A stretch of 64,000 bases of DNA from Peptostreptococcaceae bacterium pGA-8 (lineage in GTDB: Bacteria; Bacillota; Clostridia; Peptostreptococcales; Anaerovoracaceae): positions 124,001 to 188,000 of the forward strand of contig FONK01000001.1 in the NCBI GenBank assembly GCA_900112915.1. The letters are read 5' to 3'. Position numbers and translations under genes: made by a program. The stretch's first letter is position 1; every line of letters begins with the position of its first letter. The notes below the pieces were generated by a model. The model was not told the DNA's origin. It saw only the letters and a program-made list of their open reading frames with translations, and searched no databases. Below are positions 47,911-57,177 of the stretch, in pieces.

Positions 47911-49746
47911 ATGGTGACTATTGAGAAAACAGAAAAACTTGCTCATTTTGATAAAGAAACTAATTCATCTCAACCTTTAATAGAACATTTAGTTAATACA
48001 GCAAATTCATCTAGGTCTATCGGACAAAAAATTAATTTTGCTAAAACCTCATTTTTGCTTGGAATACTGCATGATATAGGAAAGGCTGATCCGCTCTTTC
48101 AAGATTATTTACAAAGCGAGAAGAAAAATATGCGGGTTGTTCATTCCACAGTAGGTGCGTGCATATTATATAAATATTGGAAAAACATCGACGAAATAAA
48201 CGTATTTAAGAGTGATAAAGGCAGAATGCAATCATTCAGACGATATTTAGAAATATGCATGTATGTCATAGAGGCTCACCATGGACTCTTCGACATTATA
48301 GGCAAAAAACAAAAGCTGACAGAAGAAAAGCACGTATATGAATGTACTGTTAATACTATATTTAGCAGACTTGAAGACTATATTAATGACAAGAAGTATT
48401 CCTATCAGGAAATTGAAGAATTTCTTGAGAATATCGTTGAACCAACCATTGCAAAAGAATTCAACGACCAATTCACCGATATGGAACAGTTTGTAATTTC
48501 TGCCTTTGATGAGTATGCAAGCTTTGAAGAGATATTTGAGAAATATTGGTTATCAATTGAGAGTTCGGAGAATGATTTATTTAACAGCTCTGAAGATGAA
48601 ACCGTAATATTGAAGTTCTTGGAAAGAAACTTTTTCGATGCAATGCTTATACGCCTGCTGCTTTCTATTCTTAAAACGGAAGATATAAAAGATACAATAA
48701 ATGCATATGATATGATTATTTTAGACGAAGATGAAAGCAAAATTAGTGACTTGAAAAAGGAGTATTTGCAAAAAATAGAGTTAGAGTATGAAAAATATAG
48801 CAATTTAGATAATTGTGATAATCCAATTAATTGTATAAGAAATAAAATTGCAGAATCAGCCAAGGATCGAGGTATGAGCGATGATTCCGGCATTTACAAA
48901 TTGGATGTGCCGACCGGTTCCGGAAAAACTAAAAGTGCTATTAGGTATGCTATGCATCAGATGACAAATAAGTCGAAGGACAGGTTCTTCTACATTACGG
49001 CTTTTTTGTCTGTATTGGAGCAGAATGCATCTGAAATTAAGGCAATTTTAGGAGAGAAAGGGGTCATTGAGCATCACTCAAATATTATTGGCTCTAATAA
49101 GGATGGCCGTGCAGAGCTTGAGACTTCGGACATGGAAGACTTGGATTATGCGAAGCATCAATATTTGTTAGATACATGGGATAGTCCTGTTGTATTATCC
49201 ACAATGGTGCAATTCTTTCAAACATTGTTAAAAGGAAGGTCTGAAAATATAAGAAGATTTGCTTCTTTGATAAATAGTGTCATAGTAATTGATGAAGTGC
49301 AGTCACTTCCAATTGAGGTAATGTATTTTTTCAATCTAATTATGAATTTCCTGAAAAATGTAATGAATTGCAATGTAATACTGTGCACAGCAACTCAGCC
49401 TTTGTATGACTATCAAGGTATAAAGCATAGGATGTCATATGGCAGTAAAGAGGTGAATGACAACTGCGATATTGTAAAACTTAGGCATGAAGAGCTGAAA
49501 GTATTTAAGCGATGTAATGTCAAGCTGTTCAAGGATAATGAAAATGCCAATGATTTTGCATCTATTGAAGAAGTTAAGGAAGCCATTATTGATAGAGGTG
49601 ATAAATCTATTTTGGCTGTTGTTAATACTAAAAAGACTGCACGCAACATATTTAAGGCTACTCTAAATCAAAGACGAGGTGATGTCGCACCCCTTGCGGG
49701 TGCGTGGATTGAAATTTGTAGCAATGGCCCCCAATGTTACATTTAG
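47911..49746 (+). pseudogene. cas3: Truncated type I-C CRISPR helicase-nuclease Cas3, fused to the CRISPR array
   Basis: The N-terminal HD nuclease is intact (HDIGKADPLF with His54-Asp55, then VHSTVG, EAHHGLF). Helicase domain 1 has Walker A PTGSGKT near residue 334, DEVQSLPIE near 464 and CTATQP. Sequence resemblance ends at about VVNTKKTARNIFKAT, before helicase domain 2. The final 27 or so residues (from about LNQRRGDVAPL) are read from a CRISPR repeat and spacer. A deletion has removed the cas3 end and the rest of a type I-C operon, leaving an interference nuclease without cascade genes. Confidence 0.88.
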
Positions 49747-49916
49747 CAGCAGTCGCACCCCTTGCGGGTGCGTGGATTGAAATAAAGCTGTACTTTCGGG
49801 TTCCGAAGCCAAACATTGGTCGCACCCCTTGCGGGTGCGTGGATTGAAATCTGAGGGCGGCACCCACAATACAACATTATTTTAGTCGCACCCCTTGCGG
49901 GTGCGTGAATTGAAAT
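49684..49916 (+). CRISPR. Type I-C-like CRISPR array, 4 repeats and 3 spacers, without leader
   Basis: The 32-bp repeats begin GTCGCACCCCTTGCGGGTGC and end GTGGATTGAAAT, at 49684-49715, 49752-49783, 49819-49850 and 49885-49916. The last repeat has one change (GTGAATTG), as expected of a terminal repeat, so the leader side is to the left. The spacers are 36, 35 and 34 bases. The leader is gone: the first repeat abuts the broken cas3 gene. With no cas genes in the window, the array is orphaned unless another I-C system is encoded elsewhere. Confidence 0.95.
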
Positions 49917-49941
49917 AATCAATACATTCAATAACTTAACA

Positions 49942-50200
49942 CATGTTGAGACTATCTGTTTGATGTCGAGAGTGAAGGACTAAACAGTATAGAAAAGACT
50001 TGAAATCAAGGGATTTCGACAAATCGTTATGCTTTTGAATGATTGCAGGAATTCCTTTTTTTAGACCGTTTGACAACAGTTCTAACCACTGGAAAATAGA
50101 GGGTTGTAACTATGGAACTGCTTTTTGCGTATATTGAGACTACAGAAATATTGTCAAAGGTGGTTATGTAGATATTGAGACTATGAAACTGTTATCTGTG
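49942..50200 (+). repeat. Putative attR copy plus structured repeat (copy 3)
   Basis: CATGT, then the same 21 bases as in the rlmD 3' end (49947-49967), then a hairpin at 50008-50061 (AAGGGATTTCGACAAATCGT with a degenerate partner). Motifs similar to copy 1 follow (TGACAACAGTTCT, ACAGAAATATTGTCA). It lies 26 bases right of the CRISPR array and forms the right junction of the inferred 41.5-kb island. Apart from this, 49917-50295 has no gene. Confidence 0.6.
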
Positions 50201-50295
50201 ATTTTGATGAAGAAAAATTTAATTATAGCAAATTGAAAGTCAATGAATAAATAATAAAAATCCATAGGTGTATTTATAATATTTTGAGGCTTAAA

Positions 50296-50519
50296 ATGGC
50301 AAAAGCTTTTACAGAAGAAGAGAAGATTAAAATAAAAGAAGATATTATGGAAACGGCTCTTGATTTGTTTCATGAAAATGGAAAAATCCCTTAGTATTTC
50401 AGAACTGAAAAAAAGAGTAGGGATTAGTTAATTAAAAGGGGGATATAATAATATATCCTTAAAAGGAATTCCAAGTTTTTATGTTAGTTCTTATGAAAAA
50501 TTTGAGAGTTTATTGTAAA
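50296..50519 (+). pseudogene. Decayed TetR-family regulator
   Basis: MAKAFTEEEKIKIKEDIMET followed by ALDLFHENGK is a TetR N-terminus. The frame then shifts, and SLSISELKKRVGIS, the recognition helix region, continues in the next frame. A TAA follows, and the remains of the third helix (near PSFYVSSYEKFESL) can be traced before the frame ends at 50519. The ligand domain is absent. Confidence 0.7.
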
Positions 50520-50650
50520 AAAATATTTTTTTCATTAAAGTTATAGATGTTATAGATTATGGAAAGAATTAAAAATGCTTTATTGAAAAATGTAGGATAA
50601 AATTAAGGTGTATAGAGTAGTATATATCATATAAAGAAGGGGAGAGATTA

Positions 50651-51748
50651 TTGAAAAATAGTAGTATGCAAAAGCAATTAACTTTATTAGTAGGAGTAAT
50701 TTTACTTATTTGTAATTTAGTTTTGATAGCACTGCTTAATTATTCACTGTCGTTGGTTTTAAAGGACTTGGTTATTCCAATCGGAGATACAAGAATTGAA
50801 ATATACAATATTGACAATTTCAGCGCCAAGTTAAAAATGTATGGATATATATTTGCTTTTTCCACGACAAGTTTAGGCACATTAATCACATATATTATCT
50901 TGGGCAGATATTTATCTCCTTTAAATAAGTTGTCAAAACATATGGACAGTATGGACAGACAAAATTTAAGTGAGACTGTAGAGATTTCATCTTGTGCAAT
51001 TGAGATTAAAAGTTTAGTAAATTCTTTTAACAATTTAATGAGTAAACTTAAAAAATCATTTGAGATGCAAAAAGATTTTTCATCTTATGTTGCCCATCAG
51101 CTAAAAACTCCCCTTGCTGTGCTTCAAACCCGAATAGAGGTATTTAATAAAAATGGACATAAAAAAGAAGACGTTGAAGAGTTATTGAATACTCTGTCTG
51201 TTCAGGTAAGTAAACTCAATAATATTATCGGTAAAATTTTAGAACTGTCTCATATTGAAAGAATGGAGTTAAAAGAAGATATACCTCTTGATATTTTACT
51301 TGAAGATTTACTTGTGGATTTTGAAGAAAGAGCAGAAAGAGAAAATATAAAATTGGAGTTTGAAAATTTAGTTTTAATTGAAAATCAGGAATATAAAAAA
51401 TTTAATGTAATAGGAAATTATACACTTTTATATCAAGCGTTTTTTAATTTAATAGATAATGCTATAAAGTACAGCTACAAAGGAGGAAATATAAAAGTAG
51501 TTTTGAAAGGTTGTAAAGATAATATTTGCATAAAAGTATCCGATACAGGAATGGGAATTAAAGACATAGATAGAGAATATATTTTTGAACCGTTTTTCAG
51601 AGGAGAGGATTTTGAAAAGTTAAAAAAAGACGGTATAGGAATGGGGCTGTCCTTTTCTAAGAAAGTATTCGATCATCATAGGGCGAAAATGCAAATTAAG
51701 GAAAATCAACCAAAGGGGACGGTTGTAGAAATATATTTTGAAAGGTAA
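50651..51748 (+). CDS. Sensor histidine kinase
   Basis: The 365-residue kinase has two spans (LTLLVGVILLICNLVLIALL, IFAFSTTSLGTLITYIILG) around a short external loop. A HAMP-like linker follows, then HisKA (phospho-His near 147 in YVAHQLKTPLAVLQ) and HATPase motifs (FFNLIDNAIKYSY, VSDTGMGI, GIGMGLSFSKK). The start is TTG 50651, 7 bases after GGGGAGA. The regulator follows 9 bases downstream, so they form a two-component pair. Context with the redox operon to the right suggests it controls that operon. Confidence 0.87.
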   Translation: MKNSSMQKQLTLLVGVILLICNLVLIALLNYSLSLVLKDLVIPIGDTRIEIYNIDNFSAKLKMYGYIFAFSTTSLGTLITYIILGRYLSPLNKLSKHMDSMDRQNLSETVEISSCAIEIKSLVNSFNNLMSKLKKSFEMQKDFSSYVAHQLKTPLAVLQTRIEVFNKNGHKKEDVEELLNTLSVQVSKLNNIIGKILELSHIERMELKEDIPLDILLEDLLVDFEERAERENIKLEFENLVLIENQEYKKFNVIGNYTLLYQAFFNLIDNAIKYSYKGGNIKVVLKGCKDNICIKVSDTGMGIKDIDREYIFEPFFRGEDFEKLKKDGIGMGLSFSKKVFDHHRAKMQIKENQPKGTVVEIYFER

Positions 51749-51757
51749 GGTTTTGTA

Positions 51758-52426
51758 ATGAAAATACTGCTTGTAGAAGATGAAACGGAACTGTTAAAAT
51801 CAATTGCGGAAGGATTAAGTACAATAGGGTATTATGTAGATACAGCATCTTCGGGTGAGGAAGCATTGGAATATATCTTGGCAGAAGAGCATGATTTATA
51901 TATATTTGATTTGAATCTTCCTGATATGACAGGTTTTGATATATTAAAGTATCTAAATAAGGAAAGGGGAAATTCCAAAGTACTTATCTTAACCGCAAAT
52001 TCAAATATAGAATCAAAGGTGGAAGGTTTTGAACTTGGAGCAAGCGACTACTTGACAAAGCCCTTTTACTTTGAAGAACTTGAAATGAGAGTAAAGGCAC
52101 TTCTCAGAAGAAATTTTAATTTAGAAGATGTGAAAATATCTTGCGGAGAGCTTGAATTTGATACGAAAAAAAGAATTCTTTATGTTAGAGGCGAAGAGTT
52201 GAAATTAACAAAAAAAGAAACGGCTATTATAGAATATCTGCTTTTTAATAAAGAAAGAATTGTAACGACAGAAGATCTGTTAGCACACGCATGGGACAGT
52301 GAGGTTGATTATTTCAGCAATTCCATAAGAGTCCATTTAGCTACTCTCAGGAAAAAAATAAAAGAGGTTTTAGGGTATAATCCGATTATTAATAAAATAG
52401 GAGAAGGTTATTTTTTGAAAAAGTAA
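51758..52426 (+). CDS. OmpR-family response regulator
   Basis: The 222-residue regulator has a receiver domain with Asp in LYIFDLNLPDMTGF, LILTANS and LTKPF, and a winged-helix DNA-binding domain (ELKLTKKETAIIEYLLFNKE, SIRVHLATLRKKIKEVLG, IGEGYFL). It partners the kinase just upstream. The promoter of the redox lipoprotein is 72 bases downstream and is a likely target. Confidence 0.9.
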   Translation: MKILLVEDETELLKSIAEGLSTIGYYVDTASSGEEALEYILAEEHDLYIFDLNLPDMTGFDILKYLNKERGNSKVLILTANSNIESKVEGFELGASDYLTKPFYFEELEMRVKALLRRNFNLEDVKISCGELEFDTKKRILYVRGEELKLTKKETAIIEYLLFNKERIVTTEDLLAHAWDSEVDYFSNSIRVHLATLRKKIKEVLGYNPIINKIGEGYFLKK

Positions 52427-52497
52427 AGTTTTTCTTAACATGGATTTAACATCTCAAGTGATAAAATTATATTAAATTAATCAATGGAGGTCATATT

Positions 52498-53109
52498 ATG
52501 AGTAAAAAATTTATGTTGAAGAAGGTATTCGTATTTTGTTTGATAGGGATTATGGTATTTGGGCTGGCTGCTTGTGGGCAAAAAAATGATAAAAAAGCTT
52601 CATCCGACAAGTCATCTGTTGCAAGTGAACCCCAAAAGAAAAGTTCCGGTGGAAACATAGGAAAATTTGAAACTACAGATTTAGAAAATAACAAGGTTAC
52701 ACAAGACATATTTAAAGAAAATGATTTAACTTTAGTAAATCTGCTTTCATCAACATGTAATCCTTGTATGGAGGAAGTACCGCACTTAGCTGAATTATCT
52801 AATGAATATAAGGATAAAAAAGTCGGAGTGTTAGGTGTTAATATTGATATGGATTCGAAAGGCAATCCTGATGAAGATTCGAAAAAGGCACTGTTAAAAA
52901 TTTTAGGCAAGAAAAAGAATAATATGAAAGTTATTTTTATGGATCAGAACTTAATAAGTAATTTGATGAAAAAAACAGAGGCTATTCCTTATACATTTTT
53001 TGTAGATAAAAACGGAAATATTGTAGGAGAAGAATATTTGGGAGATCGTTCAAAAGAGGATTGGGCAAAAATAATTGATAAAGAACTTAAAAATATTTCC
53101 AAAAAATAA
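52498..53109 (+). CDS. TlpA/ResA-like extracytoplasmic thioredoxin lipoprotein
   Basis: A 203-residue lipoprotein. The signal peptide ends in the lipobox GLAAC (lipidated Cys26). After a Ser/Lys-rich tether comes a thioredoxin fold with the active site STCNPCMEEVPHL, Cys87 and Cys90. The family reduces disulfides outside the membrane, as ResA does for cytochrome c and other TlpA proteins for metal or peptide targets. cis-Pro appears in EAIPYTFFVDKNG. It is the first gene of an operon with the CXXC peptide and the polyferredoxin. Confidence 0.88.
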   Translation: MSKKFMLKKVFVFCLIGIMVFGLAACGQKNDKKASSDKSSVASEPQKKSSGGNIGKFETTDLENNKVTQDIFKENDLTLVNLLSSTCNPCMEEVPHLAELSNEYKDKKVGVLGVNIDMDSKGNPDEDSKKALLKILGKKKNNMKVIFMDQNLISNLMKKTEAIPYTFFVDKNGNIVGEEYLGDRSKEDWAKIIDKELKNISKK

Positions 53110-53124
53110 ATAGGCGGTGAGGAT

Positions 53125-53268
53125 ATGAAAAGAAAAAATGTAATATCTTCAGCTATATTTTTAACGGGAATAGGATTTTTATTATATGGAGTACTTGCAA
53201 AAGATGAAAATCTTATAGTATTGAATAAGGCTATCAGGATTTGTATGGAATGTATAGGGATTGGATAG
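53125..53268 (+). CDS. CD1871A-type CXXC-motif small membrane protein
   Basis: This 47-residue protein has one membrane span (VISSAIFLTGIGFLLYGVL) and ends KAIRICMECIGIG. It matches the small CD1871A-type protein that lies between TlpA-like and 4Fe-4S genes in several Clostridia. The ribosome binding site is GGTGAGGAT. It probably passes electrons or holds a cofactor between its two neighbours; this role is inferred from location and the CXXC motif. Confidence 0.78.
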   Translation: MKRKNVISSAIFLTGIGFLLYGVLAKDENLIVLNKAIRICMECIGIG

Positions 53269-53277
53269 GTGTATTTT

Positions 53278-54147
53278 ATGAAAAAGAAAAATAAACTTAA
53301 TTCTTTCAGGCATAAAATCCAAACTCTGGCGACATTAATAACAAACGGAAATGTAGCCGGCTATATTTCAGGGAAAATATATAAAGGAAATATAAAAAAT
53401 GCCTGTGTTCCCGGACTTAATTGTTATTCTTGTGTAGGAGCTTTGGGGTCTTGCCCCATAGGCTCCCTGCAGGCTGTCATAGGAAAAAGCGGAGGGAGAT
53501 TTCCTTTTTATGTCGTCGGCTTTTTACTTCTTATAGGAAGTTTGTTTGGAAGACTTGTATGCGGTTTTTTATGTCCTTTCGGTTTCTTTCAGGATTTACT
53601 ACATAAAATACCTTTTCCGAAAAAGATAAGAAAATTACCAAAGGAAAAAATACTTGTGAAATTAAAGTACTTGATTTTACTTGTATTTGTAATAATCCTT
53701 CCCATGTATTTGGTAAATGATATAGGAAACGGATATCCATACTTTTGTAAATTTATATGTCCGGCAGGAACTTTGGAAGGTGGTATACCTTTAGTATTAT
53801 TAAATAAAGCAATGAGAGGCTCAATTGGATTTTTATTTGCATGGAAGAATGTAATACTTATTATCACAATTATTTTATCAATTATGGTCTATAGACCGTT
53901 TTGTAAACTGATATGCCCATTAGGAGCTATATATTCTTTATTTAATAAGGTTTCTTTTTACAGATATCATGTAAACTCTGATAAATGTATAAATTGCGGC
54001 AAATGTTCAAAGGTATGTTTGATGAATGTGGATCCTGTAAAGGATGCAAATCACTTGGAGTGCATTCGTTGTGGAAATTGCAGAAATGCTTGCCCTAAAG
54101 GAGCTATAGATCTTTTGATAGCTAACAGAAAATTTGAGAAAAAATAA
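53278..54147 (+). CDS. Membrane-bound 4Fe-4S polyferredoxin (NapH/NosR-like)
   Basis: The 289-residue protein has about four to five spans with two cytoplasmic CxxxCP signatures (CGFLCPFGFFQDL and CKLICPLGAIYSLF) typical of the NapH/NosR/CcoG superfamily. Then come two ferredoxin-like clusters at the C-terminus (CINCGKCSKVCLMNVDP and CIRCGNCRNACPKGAI). It would carry electrons from a cytoplasmic donor across the membrane to the TlpA-like protein. ATG 53278 is preferred; an upstream GTG at 53269 overlaps the previous stop. The operon ends here. Confidence 0.85.
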   Translation: MKKKNKLNSFRHKIQTLATLITNGNVAGYISGKIYKGNIKNACVPGLNCYSCVGALGSCPIGSLQAVIGKSGGRFPFYVVGFLLLIGSLFGRLVCGFLCPFGFFQDLLHKIPFPKKIRKLPKEKILVKLKYLILLVFVIILPMYLVNDIGNGYPYFCKFICPAGTLEGGIPLVLLNKAMRGSIGFLFAWKNVILIITIILSIMVYRPFCKLICPLGAIYSLFNKVSFYRYHVNSDKCINCGKCSKVCLMNVDPVKDANHLECIRCGNCRNACPKGAIDLLIANRKFEKK

Positions 54148-54594
54148 ATGATATAATATCAAGATAATATATTGTCTTAAATTGTTATATAAAATCACTG
54201 AACGAGAAACATTGAGGAAGCATAACAAATGTAGGATGTGTATTTATAAATGTTACAACACATTGACCAAATTTGGAGTTGAGGGAAGTATATTAAGCGT
54301 ATTAGTAAAAGTTTTCCATATAGTATGGCCTCGACATGACTTATTTATAAAATAGAAAATGAATACTTTAAATAAATTTTATATAGAAACACAAATTGAT
54401 TATGGAGGCTAAAATGGATAATTAAAAAAGATAAATTATTTAAGACGATATAATATATCAATGTCACAATATTCGTATAATATATATATTTATCAATATT
54501 GTCAATTTTACTTGCAAGATTTGAACACAACACAAACTACTGAATTTACGACAAATATGAATTTGAAAGAGAGGGGAATGTTTAGTTTTCAAAC
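54148..54594. other. AT-rich intergenic region
   Basis: Contains many stops in all frames. One stretch (54247-54350) reads NTLTKFGVEGSILSVLVKVF but has no start or site, and I cannot assign it. A promoter for the CPBP gene probably lies near its right end. Confidence 0.3.
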
Positions 54595-55317
54595 ATGGTA
54601 AATATGAAAAGGATTTATAACACAGCGGTAATTTACACAACTATCATGGCGATAGGTATTTTTATATGCAAGCAATTTAAAAATGTATCTTATTTGGATT
54701 CAAATTTCATTAACACATTTATTCCGTTTTTAATAGCATTAACACCATTTTCTGTAATATGCTATAAGAAATATAATGAAAATGTAGGAAATCATAAGTC
54801 GAAACATACGATATTTATGTTATTGTTTACGCCCGTCATATTAATAAGCTTATTTACAATAATGAAAAAATTTGAGTTTTCTAATTTGTTTTTTATCCCG
54901 TTAGTAGGAGCGTTATTAGTCGGACTAAACGAAGAACTTATATATAGAGGGGTAATTTTTACCAATGTAACGGAAGAAAAAGGACTTAAGAAAGGAATCT
55001 TTATATCTGCATTTCTTTTTTCCTTGTTGCATACAGTTAACATTTTGGGAGGATTATCGTTTAGTCAGGTTGCTACACAATTAGTAACTACATTTATAGC
55101 AGGTATATTTCTTGCTCTTAGTTACAGAAATACAAAAAATATATGGCTTCTTGTAGTTTATCATGGCCTATGGGACTATATATCTCTTAGTGGAATAGGC
55201 AAGATTTATCCAATTGTAGATATAATTGTAGTTATTCTTAGTATAGTGGAATTAACAGTAAGTTTAGTTTTGTTAAAAAATATCAGAAAGAAGTCAATCA
55301 GTGTAATAAAAAATTAA
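54595..55317 (+). CDS. CPBP-family intramembrane metalloprotease (Abi)
   Basis: The 240-residue membrane protein has the CPBP/CAAX-protease motifs: EELIYRG (EExxxR), FSLLHT (FxxxH) and YHGLWDYIS (HxxxD). About six to seven spans are visible. Bacterial members function in bacteriocin immunity or peptide maturation. ATG 54595 is used; ATG 54604 is equally possible, since the ribosome binding site is weak. No bacteriocin gene is beside it, so its client is unknown. Confidence 0.85.
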   Translation: MVNMKRIYNTAVIYTTIMAIGIFICKQFKNVSYLDSNFINTFIPFLIALTPFSVICYKKYNENVGNHKSKHTIFMLLFTPVILISLFTIMKKFEFSNLFFIPLVGALLVGLNEELIYRGVIFTNVTEEKGLKKGIFISAFLFSLLHTVNILGGLSFSQVATQLVTTFIAGIFLALSYRNTKNIWLLVVYHGLWDYISLSGIGKIYPIVDIIVVILSIVELTVSLVLLKNIRKKSISVIKN

Positions 55318-55505
55318 TATACAGGAAAAATTCACAAGAAGAAGTTTTATAGATAAATAAAATCTAAAAGACTTCTTTTTTTGGAGGAAACATGTTTTTA
55401 CTAGATATATCCATATAACATTAAATTGCAATATCAAATTGAACTAATTCTCCAAGTGTATCACATAGTCCTAAATTATTAAGTTCTTCTACAAATAATT
55501 CTATA

Positions 55506-56924
55506 GAACACTATACCTCTTACATTAAGAGCAATCCAGAATGGGAACTGGTAGAAATCTATGCGGATGATGGTATTTCTGCAACCAGTACAACCAAACG
55601 AGAAGCGTTTAATCGTATGATTCAGGATGCCAGAGATGGAAAAATCGATATGATACTAACCAAATCCATCAGCAGATTTTCTAGAAACACAGTGGATTGC
55701 TTAAAGTATACTAGAGAACTTAAAGATCTTAATATTGCTGTATTTTTTGAAAAGGAAAATATCAATACTTTAGATGCCAAGGGAGAAGTATTGATGACTA
55801 TCATGGCTGCACTTGCACAGCAAGAATCAGAATCTCTTTCAGCAAATGTGAGGCTTGGAATACAATTCCGTAATCAGCAAGGGAAAGTACAGATAAATCA
55901 TAATCGATTTCTTGGCTATACCAAGGATGAAGAAGGTAACCTTGTTATAGTTCCAGAAGAAGCAAAAATCGTAAGACGCATTTATGCTGAGTATATGGAC
56001 GGTAGAAGTTTTTTACAAATAAAAAGAAGTTTAGAGAAAGATAGGATATTAAATAGAGCACATAATAAAAGATGGCATGAAAGCAATATAAGACAGATAC
56101 TTACAAACGAAAAATATATAGGTGATACACTTCTTCAAAAAACATTTACACTTAATACTTTGGAAAAGAAGAGGGTAGCTAATAATGGAATTGCACCAAA
56201 GTATTATGTTGAAGAGAGTCATGAGGCTATCATTGATAGAGATGTATTTCTAAGGGTGCAAGCTGAAATTAGCAGAAGAGCAAATATATTAAACGGTGGT
56301 AAAAAGAGAATTTACAGTTCAAAATACGCTTTATCCAGTATAGTTTTTTGTGGTCACTGTGGAGATATATTTCGTAGAATAAAATGGAATAATAGAGGAT
56401 GTAAATCAACGGTTTGGAGGTGCGTGAGTAGAGTTTTGAAAAAAACGAGTGGAATTGATTGCCCTGCTAAGACAATCAGAGAGGAAGATTTGCAGGCGGC
56501 AGTGCTTACTGCTGTAAATGATACATTTAATAAAAAAGAAGAAATTATTCCTATATTAATGGAGATTATTCAGGACGTTATAAATGAGGATTCACAGGAA
56601 AGCTTGGAAAAGTTAGATATAAAGATAAAGGATCTACAGGTAAAACTTCTTGAAGCAGGGAAGGAACAAAAAATAATCGATGAAATCGGAGATAAGATCA
56701 TAACTCTTAGAAAAGAAAAACACGATATTATGACCAAGGCCGCCAAAAATATAGAACTTCAGGAAAGAATAAATGATATGTTTTCTTTTTTGGAAGAGCA
56801 GACACAAGCCATTACAGAGTATTCAGATACGCTGGTTAGGAGGCTTATTGAGAAAATAACTATATATGATAATAAGGTAGTTGTTGAATTCAAATCCGGA
56901 CTTCAGTCTGAAGTTGAGATATAG
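55506..56924 (+). pseudogene. 5'-truncated large serine recombinase (TnpX-like)
   Basis: Homology starts abruptly at about 55506 with [20 protein letters not shown], so the first 60 or so residues with the catalytic Ser are lost. The frame is then intact: [21 protein letters not shown], a recombinase domain, the zinc ribbon [10 protein letters not shown] to CP, and a coiled coil ([20 protein letters not shown]) and C-terminus. The gene is the mirror image of the 29.6 kb case, which keeps the N-terminus but lacks the zinc ribbon. An in-frame ATG at 55617 could start a shorter protein, but without a catalytic Ser. Confidence 0.85.
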
Positions 56925-56937
56925 AATAAATATTTTT

Positions 56938-56970
56938 AGTCCGTAGGATAGAAACTACGGGCTTTTTTGT
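56938..56970 (+). terminator. Terminator after the recombinase
   Basis: AGTCCGTAG / CTACGGGCT with an AGATAGAAA-type loop and six T residues, 14 bases after the stop codon. Confidence 0.75.
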
Positions 56971-57076
56971 ATTTCTATGATAAAATATACATAGTGATAT
57001 TTTTCCTATTACTATAATAATTTTAGATTTATTTCCCTTTACGGTAGACATTCATAATGGTGTCTCAAGGAATATA

Positions 57077-57120
57077 GAGACAGTAGCGCTATTGTCAAGA
57101 ACATAGGCTTAAAGGTCCAT
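57077..57120 (+). repeat. Relic of the attachment site, rightmost
   Basis: GAGACAGTAGCGCTATTGTC, then AAGAACATAGGCTTAAAGG, corresponds to the E-T-V-A-L-L-S-R-T-stop version of the site. It suggests the 49.97-57.08 kb segment was a further insertion. The remaining part of 56971-57177 has no gene. Confidence 0.5.
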
Positions 57121-57177
57121 ATGGGTCTTGAAATAAAAAATTTTCATAAATTCATAATAGAAAGGATATAATTAATT

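Noticed and set aside
49658-49931. Minus-strand ORFs rich in ISIHAPARGAT repeats
   Set aside because: They are translations of the CRISPR repeats on the other strand and not genes.
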